Translations under genes and position numbers: made by a program
The notes under the pieces: generated by a model
The model's database searches: none
What the model was told of the DNA's origin: nothing
What the model saw: the letters and a program-made list of their open reading frames with translations, nothing else
Assembly: GCA_020160935.1 (NCBI GenBank)
Contig: JAIUPL010000001.1
Location: forward strand, 186,001-250,000
DNA: 64,000 nucleotides
Reading direction: 5' to 3'
From: Bacteroidota bacterium
GTDB taxonomy: Bacteria > Bacteroidota > Bacteroidia > Chitinophagales > Saprospiraceae
Shown here: positions 52,545 through 61,682 of the stretch, piece by piece
How positions within the stretch are numbered: position 1 is the first letter of the stretch
Layout: every line of letters starts with the position of its first letter

Positions 52545-52598
52545 AACATTTGCAATTTTTCCAACATTTGCTGTTTTTGCAACATTTGTAAAAATTGT
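52545..52598. repeat. three tandem 18-bp units with AACATTTG
   Basis: AACATTTGCAATTTTTCC, AACATTTGCTGTTTTTGC and a third AACATTTGTAAAAATTGT follow one another with period 18. They end at the 3' edge of the phage protein gene at 52601. The unit contains a TTTG element, but there is no open frame in the spacer 52484-52600. A binding array is possible. Confidence 0.6.
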
Positions 52599-52600
52599 CA

Positions 52601-53116
52601 CTACACACCATTGGTATTAATGTCCGGGTGCACACAAAAGTCGGGCCCTGTCGGATTCGGCCACGGCACATACTGCGGATCGCCAGCGCTGGCCGGTTCG
52701 GGGTATGACGACACTTCGTATCGCTGCCTGTATACGCGCAAATCTGCACGGCGGTCGAGTGTGAATCCTTTGTATCGCAGCGCTGTGAATGTAGTGCCAG
52801 AGAGGCCGCTCAGCGCCTGGCGCACCAACTCCACCGTATCCATGTGCGTAAGGGCCTCGTCGCGGTAGGTTTGCTGTGCTGCGCTGTGGGTTCGTTCACG
52901 TAGCCGGAAGGCAATGGCAATTTCCACCACCATCGTCTCTTCATCGTTTTCGGCGCCCACTACGGAGGCGGTAGAGCCGGTGAACGAAAGCAGCGCGCAG
53001 GGAAACGATACGGGAGGGTTGGGCAGGTCGAGTTGCCCGAGGTCGAAATCCGTGAATTTGATGGCCGTCACATTGCTGGCCACCCGCGCCTGAAAGGCTG
53101 TGAAAATCTCTTTCAT
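52601..53116 (-). CDS. phage virion protein, putative head-tail joining or tail-terminator type, 171 aa
   Basis: The protein has beta-rich, alpha/beta pattern sequence (IFTAFQARVASNVTAIKFTD, VVEIAIAFRLRERTHSAAQQ and VELVRQALSGLSGTTFTALR) like tail-terminator or neck proteins of Mu-like phages. The assignment rests on position after gpG and gpF and on this pattern only. It is the last gene of the minus-strand head block, six bases after the gpG stop. Confidence 0.6.
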   Translation of the reverse strand: MKEIFTAFQARVASNVTAIKFTDFDLGQLDLPNPPVSFPCALLSFTGSTASVVGAENDEETMVVEIAIAFRLRERTHSAAQQTYRDEALTHMDTVELVRQALSGLSGTTFTALRYKGFTLDRRADLRVYRQRYEVSSYPEPASAGDPQYVPWPNPTGPDFCVHPDINTNGV

Positions 53117-53122
53117 TGTTCG

Positions 53123-53557
53123 TTAAAGGCTGTTTAAAAACTGATCCATCAGGCGCCGGGCTTTGTCCTCGATGCGCTTTTTCAGGTATTCCGATTCGCC
53201 AACAAACTGGCGACGTGGCATGTCGAATCCTGTGCCGCGCCCGGATCGGCCACCCTCATTATGAACGCGCATGTACTCCAGCGGAAACGAGAACACCACG
53301 GAATTGCCCTGTACACGTCCTTTCAATGCGTGGCCCTTCAGTGTGCCGGTTTGCACCAGGAGCGCCCGCTGTGCCGGATTCTTGTCGGCCTTTTTACGGG
53401 CCGGCCATTTAGCCAGGGCCACATCGGTAAAACCTTCGTCCCGGAAGTTCTTGGCGTGGAAGTTTTCGGCCTCCACAGCGATCACGTCGTTCAGGATGCG
53501 GCTTTCCAGTCGGGGCAGGCTGGCTTTCAGTTTTTGGAAAAAATCACTTGCGCTCAT
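53123..53557 (-). CDS. phage virion morphogenesis protein, Mu gpG-like, 144 aa
   Basis: The segment WPARKKADKNPAQRALLVQT, TGTLKGHALKGRVQGNSVVF and SFPLEYMRVHNEGGRSGRGT, with the C-terminal RRQFVGESEYLKKRIEDKAR, is typical of the virion morphogenesis (Mu gpG/P2-S-type) family. It is thought to act in head completion or tail attachment. It is 15 bases after the gpF gene on the same strand. Confidence 0.85.
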   Translation of the reverse strand: MSASDFFQKLKASLPRLESRILNDVIAVEAENFHAKNFRDEGFTDVALAKWPARKKADKNPAQRALLVQTGTLKGHALKGRVQGNSVVFSFPLEYMRVHNEGGRSGRGTGFDMPRRQFVGESEYLKKRIEDKARRLMDQFLNSL

Positions 53558-53572
53558 GTTCTGAAGTTGAAA

Positions 53573-54703
53573 TTATGGGCCTCTGGTTCCTTTGTCGTCG
53601 ATGGCAGCCAGCCCGATCCTTACGATGGCATCGGCCTCCTGTACTTCGTGGAAGTGCAGGTAATACTGCTGCTCAAAGACTTTCAGCAGGTATCGATACC
53701 AACCATCGGCTCCGTCCTGGAACGCCAGGTCTTGGCCGCTCAGCCGGTTGATGACGTACAACAGTTCGTTGCGGCTCGATGCATCCGCATGCGGCCCGGC
53801 CGTTATGGCCTGCACCTCGGCGGTGGTGATGGTGGACGGCTGGGGCAGTTCGGGCAGTTGCAGGCTGAACGACGGTACCAGATCATCCACGGCCCATAGG
53901 CGCACCTGGTCGCGTGTCACATCGGCGTGAAATTCTTTCGCCTGGTTCTGGATGGCTTCGCGGTCGAGCGTCGACACATTATAATAAGGATGGTCTTCGC
54001 CGAACAGTTTTCCGGTTTTGCCTACGTTGCCCCGGAAACCTTTGGGCGGGTCGAAGTCGACCCCTTCGCCGGTGCTGGAGGCTTCTTCGTCGGTCTGCAC
54101 TACTTTGCACCTGCATCCCCATCCGTTGGGCGGGTAGTACACATCCCAGAACGGATCGTTGATCGGCTTCACGATTCCGTCCAGCACCCGGTGGATTTCC
54201 CGCACCCGTTCGTCGCCGGCCGTTTCGTAGCGCAGGTTGGGGTACAGGTACGCCCGTGACTCGAATACAGCCCACGATTCGGCAGCCTGTGCCGATGCTG
54301 TGGTGGCCTGTAGTTCGGCGCGTAGGTAGCGTTCGTTGTGGCGTTTCAGGAGTTTGCGCGCTGCCAGTTCCCAATCGGCCCGGTTGGGTGTGGCCAGTTT
54401 CAACTGGCGCAATTCCTCGATGATGCGGTGTTGCTTCAGTGCGGCGAATTCGCGCAGGTTCTGCTCGATGCGCTGGAAGCGTTCCCACTCCTTCAGGTCG
54501 GTGGCCTCACTGAAGCGCTTACCCCATCCGGCCTCTGCGTGGTTCAATAGCCGGCTGTAATGCTCTTGCCACATGTCGCGGTCGATGCGGTTTGGAAGGA
54601 TAGACTGCGCAAACACCCCATCGAGAAAAGCCTGCTCGATGGCGGCCGCAACGCGCCGGAACCGGATATCGAAACCATCGGCCAGGGTGACGGGTACACC
54701 CAC
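53573..54703 (-). CDS. phage minor head protein, Mu gpF-like, 376 aa
   Basis: The Mu gpF-type region is marked by YPNLRYETAGDERVREIHRV, INDPFWDVYYPPNGWGCRCK and DFDPPKGFRGNVGKTGKLFG. Such proteins take part in capsid assembly. The start is uncertain: a GTG at 54703 is used here, but the frame remains open upstream into the end of the portal gene (with Cys-rich sequence PPSCTCAGC), without an in-frame ATG. The true start could be an earlier alternative codon. Confidence 0.88.
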   Translation of the reverse strand: MGVPVTLADGFDIRFRRVAAAIEQAFLDGVFAQSILPNRIDRDMWQEHYSRLLNHAEAGWGKRFSEATDLKEWERFQRIEQNLREFAALKQHRIIEELRQLKLATPNRADWELAARKLLKRHNERYLRAELQATTASAQAAESWAVFESRAYLYPNLRYETAGDERVREIHRVLDGIVKPINDPFWDVYYPPNGWGCRCKVVQTDEEASSTGEGVDFDPPKGFRGNVGKTGKLFGEDHPYYNVSTLDREAIQNQAKEFHADVTRDQVRLWAVDDLVPSFSLQLPELPQPSTITTAEVQAITAGPHADASSRNELLYVINRLSGQDLAFQDGADGWYRYLLKVFEQQYYLHFHEVQEADAIVRIGLAAIDDKGTRGP

Positions 54704-54789
54704 ACAGCCCGCACAGGTGCAGGATGGCGGGTGCTCGTCATCGAGGCCGTAGAGCGCAAGTAGATCAACCCCGCGCTGCGCGCTACGGC

Positions 54790-56079
54790 TCAGGGCTTTC
54801 CCGGCGTTCGCTTGGCGGTGCCAGGTTTGTCTTCCGGCATATCGTCGTCGGGTTCATTCGGGTCTTCCGGGTCGTTAGAGTCTTCGCCTACATCTTCACC
54901 AGGCTTTGGCTTCGGCAGCATGTACTTCTCGTACCAGTAATCCATGGCAATCGGCACACCACGTTCCGCTATCCGTATATCGATGTCAAGGCGTTCCTTC
55001 AGGCTAAGACCGTCACCATCTTCGAAACACCACTCCCCTTTTTTGACCGGGTAGCCCAGGCGCAGCAAGTAATCATTTAATTGCTCGTTAAGTACCGTTA
55101 AAACAAAGGCCCGGTCGTCGCGGTGTATTTCGTCCTGTGTCTTCCACTGCGTTTCCGATTGGGCGTATCCAGAATGTTTCGCCTCGGTGGTGGTCATGGT
55201 GTTGCCCAGGATCGTCACACTGATCTCCTGGTTGCAGGCTTCGATGAGGAAGCGAAAAATGTCGTTTGACTGTCCACCGGCCGTAGGATTGTGGAATTCC
55301 AGTTTGGCATCTTCCGGCGCTACGACAAACCCGGCCGCGCCCGCTTCGCCCAGCGCTTTTTCCAGAATACCACGGCTTTGCTCGTTGTTGTACGTAGCCC
55401 AGCGGAAGGGCATGCCGAACACCTCGGCAAACTCGGCCCAGTCGCCAAAGCCGCCACGTTTGAAAATGACGTATGGGCAGGCTTCCAGGATAAGGCCGAG
55501 GTCGTCGGATTTGCCTACCTCGATACAGTATTCGTTGTATGGCGCTTCGCGGTACAGCAGTCCTTTGGTATCGTACGCCTGCTTGGTCACGATGCCGAAT
55601 TTCGGCTTCACGTGTTTGCGGGGTACCAGGTTGGTCACGCCTTTCTTTTCACCCGGCGCAGGCCAGTACAGTTCCTGAAGGCTGTGGCCGTAGAAACGGG
55701 CGTTCAGGGATTCGGTCGTGAAGTCCCGGAAGAAACTGTATTTCGTCAGGTCGCTCACCAGGTCGACGCGCTTGCCTTTGTTCTGGAAGATCAGCGGCGT
55801 ATTGGTGATGCGGGTGATGCGCTGATTGATAAGCGCCTTCAATCGGCCGTCCAGAAGTATGTCGGCATACAGGTCAAAAATGGGCTGCCGTTGTTGGCTG
55901 TCCTGTTCGGCTACAATCAGGGCGTTGCGCCATTTCTGAATATCCTGGCTTTGGCGATGGACGGGCCGAACCGTTACGTGGTTGATAACGGTATTGGGCG
56001 GGCGAAAACCCATTGCATCCCTCAAAGATAGAAGGTTGTTTTTTAGGCCCGTAGACAAACTTTTTATATTGAACGCCAT
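54790..56079 (-). CDS. phage portal protein, Mu gp29-like (DUF935), 429 aa
   Basis: DUF935 portal features: DLYADILLDGRLKALINQRI, NARFYGHSLQELYWPAPGEK, PYVIFKRGGFGDWAEFAEVF, GMPFRWATYNNEQ, ILGNTMTTTEAKHSGYAQSE. The portal is the dodecameric DNA gate at one capsid vertex. The C-terminus is acidic (DPEDPNEPDDDMPEDKPG). It lies between gp36 and gpF. Confidence 0.93.
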   Translation of the reverse strand: MAFNIKSLSTGLKNNLLSLRDAMGFRPPNTVINHVTVRPVHRQSQDIQKWRNALIVAEQDSQQRQPIFDLYADILLDGRLKALINQRITRITNTPLIFQNKGKRVDLVSDLTKYSFFRDFTTESLNARFYGHSLQELYWPAPGEKKGVTNLVPRKHVKPKFGIVTKQAYDTKGLLYREAPYNEYCIEVGKSDDLGLILEACPYVIFKRGGFGDWAEFAEVFGMPFRWATYNNEQSRGILEKALGEAGAAGFVVAPEDAKLEFHNPTAGGQSNDIFRFLIEACNQEISVTILGNTMTTTEAKHSGYAQSETQWKTQDEIHRDDRAFVLTVLNEQLNDYLLRLGYPVKKGEWCFEDGDGLSLKERLDIDIRIAERGVPIAMDYWYEKYMLPKPKPGEDVGEDSNDPEDPNEPDDDMPEDKPGTAKRTPGKP

Positions 56080-56154
56080 ACTTGTACTGCTTGAGTGGGT
56101 AAAAGCGCCGCAGGGGCGTTTAAATCGCGTTAAAAATTGATCGTGCCGTGCCGC

Positions 56155-56565
56155 TTAATACCGGTTGTTGCGTTTTGGCAGACTTCCGAACGAAATATGT
56201 GTTTGACGGGTTGCTGCCCGGCGTGGAAGGTCATTGTAAAATTCTGTTTTGCTTGCCTGCCGTAGCCAGGTCTTTGCGCGCTCGTAACGTTGCTGCCGGT
56301 CGTCGATACTCTGCCCTGCCTGCAAGCGGCTGACCAGAATGTAGATGGTGATGTCGGCGCCCAGGTCGACCAGGAGTGCGTGACGGTTTTCACCGGTTTG
56401 GCTGAATATGGTATCCACGTCGAAGGTGTCGAAAAGGTAACCGCGCATTTCGGCCACGGCCGAGTCGGCCGCTTGCAAAATAAGCGAGTCGTCGCCGCGT
56501 GTGATCTCGTCCAGTTCGTCCTCCAGTATTTTGGTATAGAGGTCGGTCTTTTCAATGAATGCCAT
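56155..56565 (-). CDS. phage gp36-like head protein (DUF1320), 136 aa
   Basis: The opening MAFIEKTDLYTKILEDELDE, then LQAADSAVAEMRGYLF and VDLGADITIYILVSRLQAGQ fit the DUF1320/Mu gp36 family of small head-completion or head-tail adaptor proteins. It lies between the portal and the large terminase, two bases after the terminase stop. Confidence 0.88.
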   Translation of the reverse strand: MAFIEKTDLYTKILEDELDEITRGDDSLILQAADSAVAEMRGYLFDTFDVDTIFSQTGENRHALLVDLGADITIYILVSRLQAGQSIDDRQQRYERAKTWLRQASKTEFYNDLPRRAATRQTHISFGSLPKRNNRY

Positions 56566-56567
56566 CT

Positions 56568-58082
56568 TCAGAATTTGTTTTTAGTGCGCCGATCCTTGCC
56601 TACCGTCATAGGGGCCAGCCGCCGCAGTTTGTTGTTGATAATCCATACCGCACCTTCCACGGCGTCGGGGCCGTCGTCGTGTGCGGGTAGTCCCGGCTCG
56701 ATGGCCCGGAACTGTTCCTCCAGGCGCTGCATGTGCGGATCGTCCTTTTCGTCCTCGTTGAAGATGAGCGAGCCGCGCCGGTTGAGCGGTTCAAGGTTGC
56801 CCTCGATGCGGCTGAACTTGTCGGGCTTGTCGCGGTCATCCGGGCTGATGGCCATCGTGCCTTTCGCTTTTTCCATCACTCGGAGCGCCGGCGAAAAGAC
56901 GTCCGTGTACCAGGCGTCCTGAAATCCGTTGCATTCCACGTAGTTGTGCACCTGTGTGCGGTCGCGTACGTAGTCGCGCATGTCATAGAACCATTCCAGC
57001 ATCTTGGTCAAGATGGTTTGTTCCAGGCGTACACGTATTATATAGTAGTTGCCCTGGTATTCGCCTACCAGCGGCACGGCCTTGAAGTCGTTTTTCCGGC
57101 TGTCTTTGTACGATGAGTCGCAGTATGCCACTACGAAAGTGAACTTTCGCAGATCTGGCACCTTACCCCAACGAATGTCAGTGAACACCGTACCCTCGTT
57201 GATCGGGTTGTTGAAGTACTCCTTTTGCCCGGAAGCGTAGGAGATTTTCGACAGCATGTAGTTCACGTCCTCCAGGCCGTAGCGCTCCTTCCAGGAGGGC
57301 CGGCCGTTTTTATCGAGGATATTGATCTGCTCGAAGTCGTCGGCCTTTTTGGAGGCGCGAACGACGATGCCGTCTTTGGCGATGATGTTACCGACGATTA
57401 TGAAGCGCTTCCGGCCGCTGATGGACATAGTGGGCCAAAGTGCCTGTTCGATCCAGTCCCATTTCTTTTTGAGGCGCGTCGGGTTGCGGGCTTTCTCGTC
57501 GGTATCGATGTCGTCGATCAGAATGAAGTCCGGCCGCTTTTCCTCATTACGCGATCCGCGCGGGCTTTGGCCGCTACCGAGTGCTCGGAACGAGCAACCG
57601 CCTGACGTAATAAAGCGGCCGATTTCCCAACCGCGCCACGATTTCTGACTTCCGAAATCGTGTATCAGACGCGGGTTGCTTTCCAACTGGATCATGAGCG
57701 GCATGAGCAACTCGCAGGCATTGTCGTAGGAATGGGATACCAGGAGCATATTGAACAGCCGACCGTTCAGCATTTCGAAGATTGGAATGAACAGGCCCGA
57801 CGTGACCGACTTGGCATGTTCGCGCGCCCAGGCTCGTACCATGTAAATCTTGTCGGATTTAGCCACCTTCTTTGCGAACTTCACGTGGAAGGGCGCAAAC
57901 GGCGCCGAACAGTACGTCGGGAAATAGTACTTGCAGAACTCTTCGAAGTTGCCGAGCAGCCGGGCCTTACGGGCTTTTTGCTGGCTTTCGGTTTCATCGA
58001 ACGGGACGGGAATGTCGCGTTCGACCGATTTGCGGTACTCGTCCCATCGTTGCAGAAATTGCTTGTCGGTTCCGGCGCTCAT
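56568..58082 (-). CDS. phage terminase large subunit, Mu gp28-like, 504 aa
   Basis: The packaging ATPase/nuclease. The ATPase part has a variant Walker A (RAWAREHAKSVTSG, where the usual second Gly is absent) and Walker B DFILIDDIDTDE. The C-terminal RNase-H-like nuclease has the acidic strand VAYCDSSYKDSRKND and a later DDGPDAVEGAVW. Length is typical. The start overlaps the small gp27-like gene stop by four bases. Confidence 0.9.
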   Translation of the reverse strand: MSAGTDKQFLQRWDEYRKSVERDIPVPFDETESQQKARKARLLGNFEEFCKYYFPTYCSAPFAPFHVKFAKKVAKSDKIYMVRAWAREHAKSVTSGLFIPIFEMLNGRLFNMLLVSHSYDNACELLMPLMIQLESNPRLIHDFGSQKSWRGWEIGRFITSGGCSFRALGSGQSPRGSRNEEKRPDFILIDDIDTDEKARNPTRLKKKWDWIEQALWPTMSISGRKRFIIVGNIIAKDGIVVRASKKADDFEQINILDKNGRPSWKERYGLEDVNYMLSKISYASGQKEYFNNPINEGTVFTDIRWGKVPDLRKFTFVVAYCDSSYKDSRKNDFKAVPLVGEYQGNYYIIRVRLEQTILTKMLEWFYDMRDYVRDRTQVHNYVECNGFQDAWYTDVFSPALRVMEKAKGTMAISPDDRDKPDKFSRIEGNLEPLNRRGSLIFNEDEKDDPHMQRLEEQFRAIEPGLPAHDDGPDAVEGAVWIINNKLRRLAPMTVGKDRRTKNKF

Positions 58083-58504
58083 CTTTTCAGCATGGATTTA
58101 ATGAAAGAATCGCAGATCGCCGTCAATTCGCTGGATTTTTCGGGCGCCACCTGGCGTACGTAATCACAGAGTTCCATGCAGACCTCGACACGTTCTCCGA
58201 TGTTCACCTCGGTTTCCATGTTGCGAATCGCTGCGGTGAGTTTGGTCAGTACATCAGCCTGCTTAGAGTCGGCATAACCATCACCAATGTCGGTGTTGAG
58301 TTTTTCGATCTGATCATACAAACGTACGATCTGTTCCTGTTTGGTGACGAGCAGGGAGCGGCGCAGTTTTTCCCAGCCGTTTTCCTTTACCCACTTTACC
58401 ATCGTCTGCTCCGACACCTCGGCGCGCGTGGCAACTTCCTTCTGTGTAAGCCGTTCGCGGACGTACAGGAGTTTGGCAAATTCCTTTTTCTGATCGATGG
58501 TCAT
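58079..58504 (-). CDS. terminase small subunit-like (Mu gp27-type) HTH protein, 141 aa
   Basis: The N-terminal helix-turn-helix (LLYVRERLTQKEVATRAEVS, EQTMVKWVKENGWEKLRRSL) followed by a helical tail (LTKLTAAIRNMETEVNIGER) fits the DNA-recognising small terminase subunits of Mu-like phages. I start at the ATG at 58504; an upstream start at 58543 would add 13 residues. First gene of the minus-strand head block. Confidence 0.82.
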   Translation of the reverse strand: MTIDQKKEFAKLLYVRERLTQKEVATRAEVSEQTMVKWVKENGWEKLRRSLLVTKQEQIVRLYDQIEKLNTDIGDGYADSKQADVLTKLTAAIRNMETEVNIGERVEVCMELCDYVRQVAPEKSSELTAICDSFIKSMLKR

Positions 58505-58651
58505 AGGCACTTTTCGGGCAAAAGTATTGGCCAAATACACCATATATAGAATAGTGTGGCGGTGGCCGCAAGGGTTGTAGCAGCGGCTGCGTAGTTATTT
58601 GGATGTCGGTTTTTGGTGCTAATATGTTTGTGCCGTTCAACAGCGAAAGCA

Positions 58652-59653
58652 ATGCCATCATTCATCTTAAGCACAGACGATGTAAACTCTTACGGATTCC
58701 GGGTACTTACCCAGGGGATTGATCTGCCAGCATCTGGCAAGATCGTAATGCTCTGGAACCATGTACGCGCCAACGGCACAGATAAAAACCAGATACTGCC
58801 TATCGGGCATTGGGTGAATCTGCGCAAAGAAGGCGGCAAACTCATGGCTGATCCTGAGTTCGACATGGAGGATTCGTTTGCGGCTGAGATAGCAAGAAAA
58901 GTGGAGGCTGGCCATATTTTTGAGGCCAGCGCCGGATTGAAACCCCGTAAATGGGATGCCGCCTCAATGGTTTCGGGGCAAACGTTGCCGACTCTGGCAG
59001 CCTCCAAAATCCGCGAAGCCAGTATTTGCGACGTGGCCTCCAATGACAATGCGCTTGCTCTGTATGACGAACAGGATCGCCTTGTCGATCTGAACGATAA
59101 AACGGCCTTGGTCAGTCTGACGGCCGGTGACACATCCACATCTCCTACCATTCACAACATGGAAGAACTGAAAATCATCGGTGGCCAGTTGGGCCTCACC
59201 GGCAACATCACCCTTACCGACGTACAAAGCAAAATCAATGCACTCATTGCGCTGAATGCTGAAAACGCGGACTTGAAGGCCAAACTCAAAAAGATCGAAG
59301 ACGATCAGAAAGCCGCGCAGGCAGAGCAGATTAAAACCCTGGTAGACGCTGCTGTGAATGACAATCGCATTACGCAGGCGAGCCGCCCGGTGTACATCAA
59401 ACTCTTCGAGGCCGATTTTGAAAGCACGAAGGCCGTCCTGGAAGCACTGCCCAAAACGGTGAAACTGTCCGAATACGCAGGTGGCAGCAAACAGGGCCAA
59501 AACGATTTTACCTGGAACGGTAAAACCTTCAGCCAACTGCGCAAGGAAAACCCAGCGGCCCTGCAAAACCTGAAGGATAACGACTTTGCCACTTTCAACC
59601 TGCTGTACAAAGCAGAGTACAGCAAGGACTACAAGACCGAATCGAGAGACTAA
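58652..59653 (+). CDS. phage prohead protease/scaffold protein, Mu protein I-like, 333 aa
   Basis: The N-terminal protease half has the U35-type pattern (FILSTDDVNSYGFRVLTQGI, MLWNHVRANGTDKNQILPIG, HIFEASAGLKPRKW, REASICDVASNDNAL) with His and Ser at the expected places. The C-terminal half is a helical scaffold with a coiled coil (NAENADLKAKLKKIEDDQKA). In Mu the I and Z products share this arrangement. The start is the ATG at 58652 that begins protease similarity. First gene of the plus-strand block. Confidence 0.85.
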   Translation: MPSFILSTDDVNSYGFRVLTQGIDLPASGKIVMLWNHVRANGTDKNQILPIGHWVNLRKEGGKLMADPEFDMEDSFAAEIARKVEAGHIFEASAGLKPRKWDAASMVSGQTLPTLAASKIREASICDVASNDNALALYDEQDRLVDLNDKTALVSLTAGDTSTSPTIHNMEELKIIGGQLGLTGNITLTDVQSKINALIALNAENADLKAKLKKIEDDQKAAQAEQIKTLVDAAVNDNRITQASRPVYIKLFEADFESTKAVLEALPKTVKLSEYAGGSKQGQNDFTWNGKTFSQLRKENPAALQNLKDNDFATFNLLYKAEYSKDYKTESRD

Positions 59654-59713
59654 GCCCTTCCGGTAAGGTCTGACCAATACACATCCAATCGTTAAAAACT
59701 CAATTTCAATACA

Positions 59714-60625
59714 ATGGCAGTCAATGTCGAAATGTGGAAGCGCGAAATCATTGAGCGCTTGAAACTGGATAACCGGTTCATGGATTTTGCCACCAACGCC
59801 GACGATATGGTATATGGCGGAAGCGTGGTACACATCCCGCAAAGCGCCGGCCCCAGTCCGACCATCGTAAACAACAGCACCTACCCACTGACGGTGGTTC
59901 AGCGTGGCGATACCGACGTAACCTATGCGCTGGATCGCTTCTCGAAAGCGCCGACACTCATCACCGACATTGATAAAGCAGAATTGTCTTATGACAAGAT
60001 GCAGTCTGTCATCGATGAGCAGATCGGTAGCCTGCTGGACGATGTGGGCACCTGGATGCTGTACCGCTGGGCGCTGTCGCTGCCGAACACGACGGCCTTC
60101 CGTACGGCTACTTCCGGCACTGCAACCCGTCCAGGCAGCGCACCTGGCGCAACGGGCAATCGCAAACGCGCTATCGAGGCCGACATCATCGCAGCCAAAC
60201 AGGCTTTCGACAATGCCAATATCCCTATGAAGGATCGCTACTTTGTACTGTGCGCAAGCCATTACAATGACCTGCTGAGCGACACGAACCTGAAGAATTA
60301 CTTCCAGAATGTCGTGAACATCAAGGACGGCGAAATCCCGACGCTGCACGGCTTCAAATTCATCCAGCGCAACCAAACGATCCGGGTGGCCAGTGGCGGC
60401 ACGGTGAAGGCTCCTGACGCAGCCAACGCTACCGACGACAACGAAGCATCGGTAGCATTCCACAAAGGCAGCGTGGAAAAAGCCACCGGCACCGTCGACA
60501 TCTTCGAAAACCTGGATCGCGCCGAGTACCAGGGCGACATCGTTTCGTTCCTGATCCGCAATGGCGGCCGACGTCGCCGCAGTGACAACTTCGGTGTGGG
60601 CCTCCTGGTAGATGCAGCCGGCTAA
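59714..60625 (+). CDS. phage major capsid protein, 303 aa
   Basis: The gene follows the protease as in Mu-like phages, and its pattern is that of an HK97-fold capsid protein: MWKREIIERLKLDNRFMDFA, ERGDTDVTYALDRFSKAP-like strands, QAFDNANIPMKDRYFVLCAS, NDLLSDTNLKNYFQNVVNIK, GEIPTLHGFKFIQRNQTIRV and VSFLIRNGGRRRRSDNFGVG. It forms the icosahedral shell. Length is normal. Confidence 0.88.
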   Translation: MAVNVEMWKREIIERLKLDNRFMDFATNADDMVYGGSVVHIPQSAGPSPTIVNNSTYPLTVVQRGDTDVTYALDRFSKAPTLITDIDKAELSYDKMQSVIDEQIGSLLDDVGTWMLYRWALSLPNTTAFRTATSGTATRPGSAPGATGNRKRAIEADIIAAKQAFDNANIPMKDRYFVLCASHYNDLLSDTNLKNYFQNVVNIKDGEIPTLHGFKFIQRNQTIRVASGGTVKAPDAANATDDNEASVAFHKGSVEKATGTVDIFENLDRAEYQGDIVSFLIRNGGRRRRSDNFGVGLLVDAAG

Positions 60626-60686
60626 ACTGGACTGGCCCGAATGGCAAGGGCAGTCCGATCTCATCACTTCTCAACTCGAACATTCC

Positions 60687-61025
60687 ATGTCCGGAGTAAA
60701 ATATCCTTTCGGCGATGCCGATGTGCAGGCGGTAACGACCGCCACGACCATTGCCCTGGCGGTAGGCGATCAAATGACCTACGCCAAACTGGGCTCTAAC
60801 CTGACCGGCGCGACTACCATCAACGTGACGCCCGACTCTGGTGTGAAAGATGGCGCGCAGTTATTCGTGGAAATCCCATGCGGTGGCACGGCTTACGATG
60901 TCACTTTCGGAAGCACCTACGTGACCAGCGCGGGCGTGACCGGCACGATCAACAAGACCAAAGTGGCATCCTTCGTGATGGCGAATGGCAAGTTCATCCA
61001 CACGGCGACCAACACGATCAACTAA
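60687..61025 (+). CDS. phage head decoration or structural protein, 112 aa
   Basis: A Thr/Ala/Val-rich, beta-sheet-like protein (DVQAVTTATTIALAVGDQMT, TGATTINVTPDSGVKDGAQL, TKVASFVMANGKFIHTATNT) directly after the capsid gene. It is likely a decoration or fibre-like head protein; this is from position and composition only. The start is taken at the ATG at 60687; a start at 60612 would overlap the capsid gene. Confidence 0.65.
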   Translation: MSGVKYPFGDADVQAVTTATTIALAVGDQMTYAKLGSNLTGATTINVTPDSGVKDGAQLFVEIPCGGTAYDVTFGSTYVTSAGVTGTINKTKVASFVMANGKFIHTATNTIN

Positions 61026-61060
61026 GAGGGGCGGGCCTCTCTGCAAGTGCTTTTTGACAC

Positions 61061-61294
61061 ATGGCGACAAACAAACTGAGCAACCTGACAGAACGAGAAT
61101 TACTACTACTCTTGAATGAGAAAGTAGACCGTCTGGAACAAGAGGTGTCGCTTCAAAAAGCGCTTGCAGAGAAGATTTCGCAACTGGAAATGGATCTCCT
61201 GGAGCAAAAAATCAAAATCCGCATCTGGGGGGCTATTATCGGATTCATTGCCGGTATTGTCGGCAGCATGCTTCCCAAACTTTTCAAACTATGA
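61061..61294 (+). CDS. small coiled-coil membrane protein, 77 aa
   Basis: A leucine-rich coiled coil (LLLLLNEKVDRLEQEVSLQK, LEMDLLEQK) is followed by a C-terminal membrane helix (IWGAIIGFIAGIVGSMLPKL). It overlaps the next gene by four bases (ATGA). Possibly part of a lysis module or a head-tail accessory protein; unknown. Confidence 0.65.
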   Translation: MATNKLSNLTERELLLLLNEKVDRLEQEVSLQKALAEKISQLEMDLLEQKIKIRIWGAIIGFIAGIVGSMLPKLFKL

Positions 61295-61644
61295 ACTGGA
61301 AATCAGTATTTGATTGCTATCCCGACGCCGACAAGATTTTTGTAGTTGGCGATATGCCTTTCCTGAAATTGGGCGAAGCAGAAATGCATGCCAAAAAACT
61401 CGAACAAAAGGTAGAGGTCGTTACCCGCGCCTCTCAGTACGAGGATACGACCGCCCTGGAATGGACCTCGGAAGAAAAGGAGGCATACGAACGTGAAGCC
61501 GCCAAACAAGCCGAACGCGAAGCCGCTGAAAAAGCCAAGGCTGAACAGGAAGCCGCCGACAAAGCGCGGGCTGAACAGGAAGCCGCCGACAACACGCCTG
61601 CATCGCCGGGAAAGCCCGCTAAAGGCAAAGGCAAAAACAAGTAA
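61291..61644 (+). CDS. hypothetical phage protein with Ala/Glu/Lys repeats, 117 aa
   Basis: A folded N-terminal half (VFDCYPDADKIFVVGDMPFL) is followed by a repetitive charged helix with two similar units (KAEQEAADKARAEQEAAD) and a Lys-rich tail. No function is recognised. Overlaps the preceding gene. Confidence 0.65.
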   Translation: MNWKSVFDCYPDADKIFVVGDMPFLKLGEAEMHAKKLEQKVEVVTRASQYEDTTALEWTSEEKEAYEREAAKQAEREAAEKAKAEQEAADKARAEQEAADNTPASPGKPAKGKGKNK

Positions 61645-61682
61645 CCCGTCCGGCCCTTGGGCCTCGACACAACTTTTTCAGA

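Noticed and set aside
58964-60667. A 567-residue minus-strand frame over the capsid and protease genes
   Set aside because: It is antisense to conserved phage head genes; composition is that of a shadow frame.
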